This document shows, piece after piece, positions 8,860 through 17,707 of a DNA stretch of 64,000 bases. A model generated the notes under the pieces. It searched no databases. It saw only the letters and a list, made by a program, of their open reading frames with translations, and was not told the DNA's origin. This stretch comes from Roseiarcus sp963751165 (GTDB taxonomy: Bacteria > Pseudomonadota > Alphaproteobacteria > Rhizobiales > Beijerinckiaceae), in the NCBI GenBank assembly GCA_963751165.1, contig CAVVTP010000006.1:62001-126000 (forward strand), in the 5' to 3' direction. A program made the translations under genes and the position numbers. How positions within the stretch are numbered: the first letter of the stretch is position 1; every line of letters begins with the position of its first letter.

Positions 8860-11200
8860 GGCGCGGCCCCTTCCCGCAGGCGTTCGATGGCCATCAGCAC
8901 CCGTTCGGGGGTCGCCGGGGCGTCGAGGCGCGGCGCCAGGCGATAGCCGGCTACCGAGGCGACGGCCATTCCAATGGCCTCGAACACGCATATCCCGAGC
9001 ATGAAGGGAGGTTCGCCGACCGCCTTCGAGCGTTTGATCGTCCGCTCCTTGTTGACCGACCACTCGGCGAGATTGACGTTGAAGACCTTGGGACGATCCG
9101 ACGCGAGCGGGATCTTGTAGGTCGAGGGAGCGTGGGTGCGGAGCCGCCCCTTGTCGTCCCACCACAATTCCTCGCTGGTCAGCCAGCCCATTCCCTGGAC
9201 GAAGGCGCCTTCCACCTGGCCCCTGTCGACTGCCGGGTTGAGCGAACGGCCGACGTCATGAAGCGCATCGACGCGTTCGACCGCGTATTCGCCGGTCAGC
9301 GTGTCGACAGAAACCTCTGCGCAAGCGGCCCCGTAGGCGAAGTAATAGAAGGGTCGTCCTCGCCCTTCTGCCCGGTTCCAATGGATTTTCGGGGTGGCGT
9401 AGAAACCGGCGGCGGAGAGGTGCACGCGCGCCGCATAGGCTCTGGCGACTACGGTCTCGAAGGGAATGGCGTCGCCCCGCAGGACGACGTGATTGCGAAC
9501 GAAAGCAATCTCATCGCGCGTTATGTCCTGCGAATCGCAAAGGAAGCGGACGAGACGTTCTTTTATTTGTTCGCAGGCGTCGAGCGCGGCCATGCCGTTC
9601 AGATCGCTGCCGGAGGAAGCGGCCGTGGCGGATGTGTTCGGCACCTTTTCGGTTGTCGTCTTCGTGACCTTGATCCGATCGATGTCGACCTGAAAGGCGT
9701 CGGCCACGACCTGCATGACCTTGGTGTGCAGTCCCTGCCCCATCTCGCAGCCGCCATGATTGAGATGGATCGAACCGTCGGAGTAGATATGGACGAGGGC
9801 GCCGGCCTGATTGTAATGGGTCGCCGTGAAACTGATCCCGAATTTGACCGGCGTCAGTGCGATGCCGCGCCGGATCGCGCCGCCCTTCGCATTCCACGCG
9901 AGCACCGCCTGCCGTCGACTCGCATAATCGCTGCTGTCCTCGAGTTCCGAGAAGATCCTCGGCAGGATCTGATCCTCGATCGTCTGGTGGTACGGCGTCG
10001 TCTGGCCGTTCCGATAGAGGTTGGCCTTGCGCACCGCGAGCGTGTCCTGGCCCGTGGCATAGGCGATGTCCTCGATAATGCGCTCGGCGACGACGACGCC
10101 CTGTGGGCCGCCGAAACCTCGAAACGCGGTGTTGCTGACGGTATGGGTGCGCCAGGGATGCGAGCGCAGCTCCGCGTCTGGGTAAAAATAGGCGTTGTCC
10201 GCATGAAACAGCGCCCGATCCGTCACTGGACCGGAGAGGTCGGCGGACATGCCGCACCGCCCGTGCCAGTCGCCGGTGACCGCGAGGATTCGACCGAATC
10301 GTCGAACCCAACCTCATAATCCACGACGAAATCGTGGCGCTTGCCCGTAGCGATCATGTCTTCGTCGCGGTCGGGGCGGATCTTGACGGCGCGGCGGGTT
10401 CGTCGAGCCGCGATCGCGGCGACGCAGGCGAACAGATTCATCTGCGTCTCCTTGCCCCCGAACCCTCCTCCCATGCGGCGTACATTCACCACCACCGCGT
10501 TGGAATGCGTCCCGAGCGCGTGCGCCACCATGTGCTGCACTTCGGTCGGGTGCTGGGTCGACACGAAGATCGTCATCTCTTCGTCCTCGCCAGGGACCGC
10601 CATTGCGATCTGCCCCTCGAGGTAGAAGTGGTCCTGCCCGCCGATGACGAAGCGGCCTGAAGCGCGACGCGGCGCCTTCGCCATGGCCTTCTCGGGTTCG
10701 CCGCGCCGCAGCTTGAGGGGCTCGGTCACATAGTCCATTCCGGCTGCGCGCGCGGCGAGCGGATCGAGATGATGAGGTCGGATTTCGTATTCGATCTTGG
10801 CCAGTCGCGCGGCGCGCCGCGCCTGATCGCGGGTTTGCGCGATCACCGCAAATATCGGCTGCCCGTGGAACAGGACTTCCTTGGCCGCGAAGATCGGATC
10901 ATCGTTTTTGCCGGTCGGGCTTACGTCATTGCTGCCGGGGACGTCCGCCGCAGTGAGGACGTCGACGACGCCAAGCGCGGACCGGACCGAATCGAGATTC
11001 GTCGAGAGAATCCGGCCATGGGCAACGGTCGACAATCCGAGCGCAGCGTGCAGCGTTCCGGTCGGCTCGGCCAGGTCGTCGGTATATTCCGCGCGGCCCG
11101 TGACATGTTTGATCGCCGATTCGTGAAAGACGTCCTGATTGGCTGCTCCGACGGCCGTTGCGCCGAGGGAACGGCGACTCGCGATATGGTCGTGCTTCAT
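8856..11200 (-). CDS. xdhB: Xanthine dehydrogenase molybdenum-binding subunit XdhB, frameshifted in this sequence
   Basis: This is the large subunit that oxidises hypoxanthine or xanthine at the molybdopterin centre. The N-terminal frame covers AEYTDDLAEPTGTLHAALG to VDYEVGFDD and contains the cofactor motif RRMGGGFGGKE. The C-terminal frame resumes with GRILAV and GRCGMSADLSGPVTD and contains FRGFGGPQGV, NHGGCEMGQGLHTK and GEPPFMLG. The break is at about 10296-10298. The span is 3n+2, so a single missing base explains it. Corrected length is about 781 residues, normal for XdhB. It begins one base after xdhA and overlaps xdhC by four bases. Confidence 0.9.
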
Positions 11201-11201
11201 C

Positions 11202-12653
11202 CTAGAACCCCGCAGCTCGACGGATTCGGACCGGCTCGCCGCCTCCGGATTGTTCCAGCCAGAATCGACGGAACAGATTGGCCGCGATCCTGCGGCGGTA
11301 ATCGGCGCTGGCGCGCCAGTCGGTCAGCGGGACAAAGTCTTCGTCGACGGCTCTCGCCGCGGCTTCGAAGGTTTCGCGCGTGAATGGACGTCCGTTGAGC
11401 GCGGCTTCGGCTTGCGGCGCCCGCCTAGGCGTGCCGGCCATGCCGCCAAAAGCGACGCGCGCTTCAAGGATCTGACCGCTCTTCTCGCGGACGTAGAAAC
11501 AGGCCGATACCGCGGAAATGTCGGCATGGGCGCGCTTGGAGACCTTGTAGGCGGCGATCCGCGCGCCGCGCGGCCGTGGAATGACGACGGTCTCGACGAA
11601 TTCGCCCGGCGCCCGATCCTGTTTGCCATATTCGATGAAGAAATGCTCCAGCGCGATCTCGCGTCGAGAGAAGCCGCGCCGCAAAACGATCCGGGAGCCG
11701 AGCGCGATCAACAACGGCGGCATCTCGCCGATCGGGGAGCCATTGGCAATGTTGCCGCCGATCGTGCCCGCGTTGCGAACCTGCCAGCCGCCGACGCGCA
11801 GCACGTAGTCTTCGACCTCCGGCAGATGGTTTCGAACGACGGGCAGGAATTCGGAATAGGTGACGCCGGCTCCGATGCGAAGCTCGGCGTCCGAGACGGC
11901 GATTTCCTTCATCAGGTGACCGATGAAAACGCCGGGACTGATCGCACGAAGGGATTTTGTGACCCAGAGACCGACATCGGTCGCGCCCGCGACGAGTACT
12001 GCGTTGGGGTTCTCGACCAAGGTCGTCGCGAGATCGTCGACGGTCGCGGGGACGATGGCGCGTTGGTCGCCGCGCCTGACGTCGACGCGATGTCCCGCCA
12101 TTCCCGACAGCCGAGTTCGGACTGTCTCGCGTTCGACATTCAGGGCGTCCAGCGCCTGCCCGCCCGCCTTCGCGGCCGCGAGCGCCGCCTTGACGATCGG
12201 CTCATAACCCGTGCAGCGGCAGAGGTTTCCCTGCAGGGCGGTTTCGACGTCGATCACCGACGGGTCAGCGTTCGCCATCCACAACCCGTACAGCGCCATG
12301 ACGATACCCGGGGTGCAGAAGCCACATTGGCTACCATGGCGCTCGACCATGGCCTTCTGGACGGGATGCAGCGCTCCGTCCGGACCCGTTAGATGTTCCA
12401 CAGTTACGACATGGCAGCCGTGGCAGGACGCGAGAAACCGAATGCAGGCGTTGACCGGCTCATAGACCAGTCCGCCATCGCGCAGGCGGCCGACCAGGAC
12501 CGAGCAGGCGCCGCAATCGCCCTCCGCGCAACCCTCCTTGGTTCCGGTCAGACGGCGCTCGAGACGGAGAAAGTCGAGAAGCGTGTCGCCTGGACCGACG
12601 TCGCACAGGCGAGCCTCGCCGCCGTTTAGAAGAAACCGGACCTCCCCACCCAT
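11202..12653 (-). CDS. xdhA: Xanthine dehydrogenase small subunit XdhA (2Fe-2S and FAD)
   Basis: The 483-residue subunit passes electrons from the molybdenum site to NAD. The N-terminal ferredoxin domain has Cys42, Cys47, Cys50 and Cys70. The second 2Fe-2S domain has the pairs CGFC (110, 113) and CRC (145, 147). The FAD domain follows, with VLVAGATDVGLWVTK and VRNAGTIGGNIANGSPIGE. I chose the start at 12653 because AAGGAG precedes it; an in-frame upstream ATG would give an extension not seen in the family. It is the first gene of the xdhABC-guaD-permease group and is divergent from a LysR gene. Confidence 0.93.
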   Translation of the reverse strand: MGGEVRFLLNGGEARLCDVGPGDTLLDFLRLERRLTGTKEGCAEGDCGACSVLVGRLRDGGLVYEPVNACIRFLASCHGCHVVTVEHLTGPDGALHPVQKAMVERHGSQCGFCTPGIVMALYGLWMANADPSVIDVETALQGNLCRCTGYEPIVKAALAAAKAGGQALDALNVERETVRTRLSGMAGHRVDVRRGDQRAIVPATVDDLATTLVENPNAVLVAGATDVGLWVTKSLRAISPGVFIGHLMKEIAVSDAELRIGAGVTYSEFLPVVRNHLPEVEDYVLRVGGWQVRNAGTIGGNIANGSPIGEMPPLLIALGSRIVLRRGFSRREIALEHFFIEYGKQDRAPGEFVETVVIPRPRGARIAAYKVSKRAHADISAVSACFYVREKSGQILEARVAFGGMAGTPRRAPQAEAALNGRPFTRETFEAAARAVDEDFVPLTDWRASADYRRRIAANLFRRFWLEQSGGGEPVRIRRAAGF

Positions 12654-12700
12654 TGCATCTCTCCTTGTCGTTGGAGATAGAATGCCAAAAACGGGGAGAC

Positions 12701-12739
12701 GAAAACCGCTCGATACAGGGAACTGTTTCAACGGTTTTC
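12701..12739. promoter_or_regulatory. Inverted repeat in the xdhA/LysR divergent promoter region
   Basis: The 104 bases between the divergent starts of xdhA and the LysR gene contain the perfect arms GAAAACCG (12701-12708) and CGGTTTTC (12732-12739), separated by 23 bases. Position and symmetry suit an operator for the adjacent LysR protein, which typically controls a divergent neighbour. This is inference from position only. Confidence 0.4.
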
Positions 12740-12757
12740 TTGAAAATCGAGGCGCCC

Positions 12758-13651
12758 GTGTCTAACCTGGACAGTCTTCGCGTGTTCGTGCGCGTCGTGG
12801 CCCGCGGCTCGATTTCCGCCGGGGGCCGGGACCTGCGGCTGACGCCCGCGGCTGCCTCGAACCGGATCAAGGATCTGGAATCGCGCTACGGTGTCCGACT
12901 GCTCAATCGCACGACGCGCAAACTCGCCCCCACTGAGATCGGGGCCGTTCTTTATGAGAACGCTCGCAAGGTTATCGCTGCGCTCGACGAGACAGAGGCG
13001 ATGCTGGCCTCTTATTCCGGAACGCCGCAGGGCGTGCTGCGACTTGTCGCGCCTTTAGGACTCGGGCGCCGGTTGATCGCCCCGATCGTTCTTCGTTTTT
13101 GCGAGAGCCACCCGGAAATCCAGATTCGCTTGCGTCTCTCCGACCGGGCTGTGAATATCGTCGAGGAAGGCATCGACGTCGCCTTTTTCTTAGGGCAACC
13201 TGAAGACTCTGGCTTGAGCTGGCGTAAGATCGCGGACTGCCGGCGCGTGCTTGTCGCATCGCCGATCTATCTCGCCAAGCGCGGGGCGCCTCTCTCGCCG
13301 GACGACCTGATGGATCACAACTGTCTCTTGCTTCGCTTTCCGCGTTCGCCGGAGTATTTCTGGGTGCTGATGACTCCCGAGGGGCCGCGCAAGCTGATGG
13401 TCGCGGGGCAGTTCGACGCCGATGACGGCGATGTCCTGACGGCCTGGGCCCTCGAAGGCGCGGGGATCGCCAATCGTCCGCACTACGAGGTGAAGCCCTC
13501 TCTCGATGCCGGCAAGCTTGTCGAGGTGTTATCCGATACGCCGCCAATCGGCGCCCAGATGGGCTGCCTGATGCCGCACCGTGAATTTCAGGACCCCAAG
13601 GTGCGGCTCTTCGTCGATTTTGCGATCCGGTCGCTTAAGGGAGTCTTCTGA
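12758..13651 (+). CDS. LysR-family regulator, likely of the xanthine dehydrogenase genes
   Basis: The 297-residue protein starts at a GTG (VSNLDSLRVF). The frame extends further upstream, but that part is not LysR-like. The winged HTH is at about residues 1-60 (GSISAGGRDLRLTPAAASNRIKDLE, then RLLNRTTRKLAPTEIG). The effector domain follows, with VASPIYLAKRGAPLSPDDL and DADDGDVLTAWALEGAGI. It is transcribed away from xdhA with only 104 bases between them, so control of purine oxidation is a reasonable inference. It resembles the truncated LysR protein at the start of the window. Confidence 0.9.
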   Translation: MSNLDSLRVFVRVVARGSISAGGRDLRLTPAAASNRIKDLESRYGVRLLNRTTRKLAPTEIGAVLYENARKVIAALDETEAMLASYSGTPQGVLRLVAPLGLGRRLIAPIVLRFCESHPEIQIRLRLSDRAVNIVEEGIDVAFFLGQPEDSGLSWRKIADCRRVLVASPIYLAKRGAPLSPDDLMDHNCLLLRFPRSPEYFWVLMTPEGPRKLMVAGQFDADDGDVLTAWALEGAGIANRPHYEVKPSLDAGKLVEVLSDTPPIGAQMGCLMPHREFQDPKVRLFVDFAIRSLKGVF

Positions 13652-13710
13652 AACTCGCGCGGAAACGGCCGCATCCGCCGGCGCGGGCTCGACGCCCGGC
13701 GGACGTTTCT

Positions 13711-15015
13711 TCAGCCCTGCGGATAGAAGACGAAGCGCGCCACGAAGAGCGCCGCGACCAGCCAGGTCGCGGCATGGACCTCCCTGCCGCGACCGGTCAG
13801 AAGCTTGATCGCGGCGTAGCTGACGAAGCCGAAGGCGAGGCCGTTGGCGATCGAGTAGGTGAAAGGCATAGCGATGGCGGTCAAGACCGCTGGCGCGGTC
13901 TCCGTAACGTCGTGCCATTTGACCTCGGAAAGTTCGCGCAGCATCAGTGTCGCGACATAGAGCAGCGCGGGCGCAGTCGCTTGCGCGGGAACAGAACCGG
14001 CGAGCGGCGCAAGGAATGTCGCCAGGAGGAACAGGACGGCCACGACGATCGCGGTCAGGCCGGAACGCCCGCCCGCCTGCACCCCCGCGGCGCTCTCGAC
14101 ATAGGCTGTCGTAGATGACGTACCGAGGAACGACCCTGCGACGATGGCGGTCGAGTCGGCCATGAGCGCCCGGCTGAGGCCCATATTGGCGTGCGTGGGT
14201 CCCGAAATGAGAAGTCCGGCGCGTTTGGCGATACCGATCAGCGTCCCTGTCGCGTCAAAAACTTCGACCAGGACCATGACGAGCACGACGTGAAGGATTC
14301 CTCCGTGCAAGGCTCCGGGAAGATCAAGCTTCATGAACGTCGGGGCTACGGAAGGCGGCGCCGAGGCTATGCCGCCGAACGCACTGACGCCCGTCAGAAT
14401 GGAGGCGACTGTGACGAGAAGAATTCCGATCAGAATCGCGCCTGGAACACCGAGCGCGTCCAGAGACGCGATCGCGAAGAATCCGAGAATGCTGAGGAGC
14501 ACGCCCGCAGAGGTCATGTCGCCGAGCGTCACGTAGGTGGCCGGGTTGGCGACGACGAGTCCCGCGCTCTTCATCGCGATAAGCGCCAAGAAGAGTCCGA
14601 TGCCCGCCGCGATCGCGCTGCGCATGGAATGAGGAATGCCTGCGATGAGCCAGCGCCGGATCCCAGTGAGCGAGAGGATCAGGAAGATCACGCCCGAAAT
14701 GAAGACGGCGCCGAGCGCCTGCTGCCAACTGTAGCCGAGCTTCCCGACGACTGTGAATGCAAAGAAAGCGTTGAGCCCCATCCCCGGCGCCATGGCGATC
14801 GGCCAGTTTGCCCAGAAGCCCATGACGGCCGAGCCGATCGCCGCCGCAAGGCAAGTCGCGACGAAGACGGCATTGGCGTCCATCCCTGTGCTTGAAAGAA
14901 TCTTCGGATTAACGAAGATGATGTAGGCCATCGTGACGAAGGTCGTGACGCCAGCAATGATTTCCGTTCGAACGTTTGTCTGTAATTCAGCCAACTTGAA
15001 GAAGCTGCCGAGCAT
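13711..15015 (-). CDS. AzgA-type purine permease (NCS2 family)
   Basis: The 434-residue membrane protein belongs to the adenine/guanine/hypoxanthine group of proton symporters. Family motifs are TEIIAGVTTFVTMAYIIFVN near the N-terminus, APGMGLNAFFAF, and SFLGTSSTTAYVESAAGVQAGGRSGL in the middle. The reading frame continues 127 codons upstream, but the start at 15015 has GGGAGGG before it and matches the family N-terminus (MLGSFFKLAE). It converges on the LysR gene and would import the guanine or hypoxanthine used by guaD and xdhAB. Confidence 0.92.
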   Translation of the reverse strand: MLGSFFKLAELQTNVRTEIIAGVTTFVTMAYIIFVNPKILSSTGMDANAVFVATCLAAAIGSAVMGFWANWPIAMAPGMGLNAFFAFTVVGKLGYSWQQALGAVFISGVIFLILSLTGIRRWLIAGIPHSMRSAIAAGIGLFLALIAMKSAGLVVANPATYVTLGDMTSAGVLLSILGFFAIASLDALGVPGAILIGILLVTVASILTGVSAFGGIASAPPSVAPTFMKLDLPGALHGGILHVVLVMVLVEVFDATGTLIGIAKRAGLLISGPTHANMGLSRALMADSTAIVAGSFLGTSSTTAYVESAAGVQAGGRSGLTAIVVAVLFLLATFLAPLAGSVPAQATAPALLYVATLMLRELSEVKWHDVTETAPAVLTAIAMPFTYSIANGLAFGFVSYAAIKLLTGRGREVHAATWLVAALFVARFVFYPQG

Positions 15016-15043
15016 GTGCGCCCTCCCTGGGCCTTCGCGGTAT

Positions 15044-15133
15044 GTCAGTTTTTTGACTGACTGCGAACGATAGCTCGGAACCGGCGGATCAGGAGCGGGG
15101 TTAGTTGCTGAGACTGTTTCTTCAGTTTTTTGA
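15044..15133. promoter_or_regulatory. Direct repeats and inverted repeat upstream of the AzgA gene
   Basis: The 12-base word TCAGTTTTTTGA occurs twice, at 15046-15057 and 15122-15133, upstream of the permease start at 15015. The first copy also forms an inverted repeat, GTCAGT at 15044-15049 and ACTGAC at 15056-15061. A repeated T-rich operator-like motif here suggests a shared regulator site. The protein that binds it is not identifiable from sequence. Confidence 0.45.
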
Positions 15134-15234
15134 AATTGGCTGCTTGCCTTTAAATCAACAGGCTGCGGTCGACTAAACGGTGTCCCAGGAGCTGGCGCGA
15201 CGCTACTGGTCAGGAAGTGGCGGGGCGCATCGAA

Positions 15235-15735
15235 ATGTATATCTCCGCTCACGCACCAGCAATCATTCAAAGCCTTATCCTGATCGGTGCAGCGAACGGG
15301 GCTCCGGTCCTTGTCGCGCGGGTGCTGAGAGCAAGACCTGCCCGTCCGATCGATGGGAAGATCGTCCTGCGCGATGGCCATCCTCTCCTCGGTCATTCCA
15401 AGACTTGGCGGGGCCTCGCCTCAGCCATTGTTCTCGCGACCTGCGTGGCGGTTCTGATCGGTCTCCCGTGGGCGCTGGGCGTGTTCGCCGCCATTTCCGC
15501 CATGGTGGGCGACGGCCTCTCTTCATTCGTCAAACGACGGTTCGGGCTCGAACCGAGCAGCATGACGCTGGGTCTCGACCAGATTCCGGAATCTCTGTTT
15601 CCCGCGCTCGCCTGCGCCGCCTATCTGCCACTCCGTCCTATCGACGTCGTCGCGATCGTATTGGCGTTCTTCGTCGGAGAGCTGGCGGCGTCACGGCTCT
15701 TCTTCGCCGTCGGCTTACGGGACCGGCCCTACTGA
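15235..15735 (+). CDS. CarS-like CDP-archaeol synthase family membrane protein (DUF46)
   Basis: The protein of about 166 residues has four or five predicted membrane segments. It shows the signature order of the CarS-A family (PF01864): ARVLRARPARPIDGK, GHSKTWRG, a glycine-rich helix with SAMVGDGLSSFVKRRFG, and PSSMTLGLDQIPESL. In archaea these enzymes transfer CMP from CTP to an unsaturated glycerol diether. Bacterial homologues exist but their lipid substrate is unclear. I use the ATG at 15235; a GTG at 15217 is possible but has no spaced ribosome-binding site. The 3' end overlaps the convergent metallophosphoesterase gene by seven bases. Confidence 0.75.
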   Translation: MYISAHAPAIIQSLILIGAANGAPVLVARVLRARPARPIDGKIVLRDGHPLLGHSKTWRGLASAIVLATCVAVLIGLPWALGVFAAISAMVGDGLSSFVKRRFGLEPSSMTLGLDQIPESLFPALACAAYLPLRPIDVVAIVLAFFVGELAASRLFFAVGLRDRPY

Positions 15736-16699
15736 CGCGCGCCGCACGTAAGCTGGTGAAGGGTAATCTCAGGCCGATTGTTGAAGCGCGCCGGAACCAC
15801 CGAGGACCCCGTTCCCACCGAGGTATAGCCCGCCATTCCCGCATGTCGCCATGCGCCGGCGGCGAAGGCTCGCGGCAAATTGGCTTCGAGCAGGATGGGA
15901 ATGCCGCCAGGCAGGCAAATCTGCCCGCCATGCGTGTGCCCGCTCAGCATCAGATCGAAGCCGGCGTGCGCCGCCTGCCGGTAAATTTCAGGAGTGTGCG
16001 AGAGCAAGACAGAAACGCTGCCATGAGGGATCTCCGCTGCTGCTTTTTCGATGTTGTCGGCCCGGTAGAAGTGCGCGTCGTCGACCCCCGCGAGATAGAT
16101 CGAAGCCGTCCCGCGTTCGATGACGACGCATTCGTTGAGCAGCATCCGGATGCCGAGCGCCTCCAGGTCGGGAACCATGGTGATCGAAATCGTGGTTGCC
16201 CAGCACTGCATAGACGTCGCCATGCAGCGCGTCGCACAAGCGCGCGACACCTTCGAGGCAGGGTCCGCAATCGCCGTGGGTGCGACCGCGATAGTCTCCC
16301 GTCAGTACGCAGAGATCATATTCGAGGCCATGCGCGAGTTCGGCGGCTCGGCGCATTGCGGGGACGCTCAGGTCTGCATGGAGGTCGCTCAGATGCAGGA
16401 TGGTGAAGCCGTCGAAGGCCCCGGGCAGTTTCGTGAGCCGCACGATGTTGCGGCGCAGCTGCACCTTGCCCGCGTTCGCCAAGCCCAGCCAATAGGTCCC
16501 CGTGACGCGAAGTGCTACCTCAATCATCACCTGCATCAGGGGCAGGTTCTCGAGGTGCAGAAAGCTCAGCCCCTGGCCAAAGGCCTGCGCCTCGTGCTCG
16601 CGCTCCATGCCGAGACGGAGCTGCGCGTGCAACGGCCCGAGTTCGAGCTTCGAGACGACGCAGCGCTTCGTCGGGATCGAGTAAGCGGCGCACCTTCAC
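15729..16699 (-). CDS. Metallophosphoesterase, two frameshifts in this sequence
   Basis: Three frames together encode one calcineurin-like phosphoesterase. Its N-terminal piece is VKVRRLLDPDEALRRLE. The middle frame has GMEREHEAQAFGQG, the metal motif LHLSDLHADLS and YAVLGNHDFD. The last frame has MVPDLEALGIRMLLNE, LSHTPEIYRQAAHAGFDLML and SGHTHGGQICLPGG. All five conserved metal-site blocks are present in order. The frame changes fall at about 16655-16670 and 16175-16190, and each needs removal of one base. The exact start is uncertain; I used a GTG at 16699. Substrate unknown; membrane-associated relatives are described as lipid-sugar or nucleotide phosphatases. Confidence 0.75.
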
Positions 16700-16842
16700 G
16701 TCGTCCGCTCCCGCAGATGAGGTCTCGCTGGTGTCGTCGACGCCGCTGCAGCTGCAAACTCTGGCAATCCGCGCAACGACGCTCGCACGTTCTTGATGCA
16801 GGTCGAGTCAGTGTGTCAACTCGATAACATAGCGTTCCCGTC

Positions 16843-17326
16843 CTACTCGATGGCGAGAATTTCGATCTCGTGGTCGCCCACCAGGACAATATCGCCCGCG
16901 GCTCCGCCGATCAGAGCCCGCGCGACTGGGGAGACGTACGAAATGGATCCATTCCGAGGATCCATTTCGTCTTCCCCTACGATTCTAAACGCCTGGCGCC
17001 TGCCGTCGTCTCGTCTGTACGTCACCCGATGCCCGAAAGCGACCGTGCTGAACTCCGCCCGCGGCGGAATCAGCTGAGCTGTCCTGAGACGATCGGCGAA
17101 ATATCTCATATCGCGAGAGGCAGACCGCGACAGCGCGGCGACGTTCGCCGGCGTCCTCGATCTTCTGCGCAGCGTCATAGGAACTGCGACTTTCCGTCAT
17201 CGCTTTGGTCAGCGCCACCAAGCCCGACGCGGTCACCAAATTCGGGTGCGGCGAAATCGGCCGATCGGGCAGCTCAACCTCCGCAGCCGTCTCGGCGCTT
17301 TCTTCTCGGGTGAAGGCCACGCTCAT
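16843..17326 (-). CDS. greA: Transcription elongation factor GreA, frameshifted in this sequence
   Basis: GreA rescues backtracked RNA polymerase by stimulating transcript cleavage. The first frame gives MSVAFTREESAETAAEVELP and the N-terminal coiled-coil region through YDAAQKIEDAGERRR. The second frame gives RDMRYFADRLRTAQL and the C-terminal domain VTYRRDDGRRQAFRIVGEDE and GSISYVSPVARALIGGAAGD. The full span is 484 bases, one more than a 160-codon gene plus stop. This is consistent with a one-base insertion near 17110-17150. The N-terminal sequence is characteristic of the Hyphomicrobiales greA paralogue. Confidence 0.85.
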
Positions 17327-17707
17327 CGTTTGGACTTTCTCTTTCTCGATGCGATAGTAACTCAGAATAAGCGGGCCGGCTTCCTGGCGGAGATCCGACC
17401 TAAATGACTTGGCCGAGATCGCCGACATCGCGGTCGAGCTGGGCTGACCTCCGCAGTCTTTCCGTCGGCACAGCCCGAAAGCGGAACAAGAAGTTGGAAA
17501 GCGACAGGAATACGCAAAATCCCAAGAGGATGGACTTGCCGGCGCCGTTCTCGCCGACCCGAACATGCGTCTCTCCTCCGACGACGTCTGAGCCGCCCTC
17601 GCTAAGCACATAGGGCGTGCAGGGGCACTTTGCGACGCCGCGAGCCGAAGGAACGGCGTTCTACTGCCCCGAAGCCGCAAATCACATGGCGCCGTTTCGC
17701 CAACTCC
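17327..17707 (-). other. Gap with a possible P-loop ATPase fragment (17400-17609)
   Basis: This 381-base stretch lies between greA and the IlvD/Edd gene. On the minus strand, 17400-17609 can encode 69 residues that include RVGENGAGKSILLGF, a Walker A-like segment as found at the start of SMC/RecF or ABC ATPases. No Walker B or signature motif follows, and the frame ends soon after. It may be a decayed gene fragment or chance. Nothing else recognisable is present. Confidence 0.3.

Noticed and set aside
8148..10319. Long plus-strand open frame of 723 codons opposite xdhB/xdhC
   Set aside because: It is antisense to well-supported xdh genes, has no recognisable motifs and has the composition of a high-GC shadow frame.
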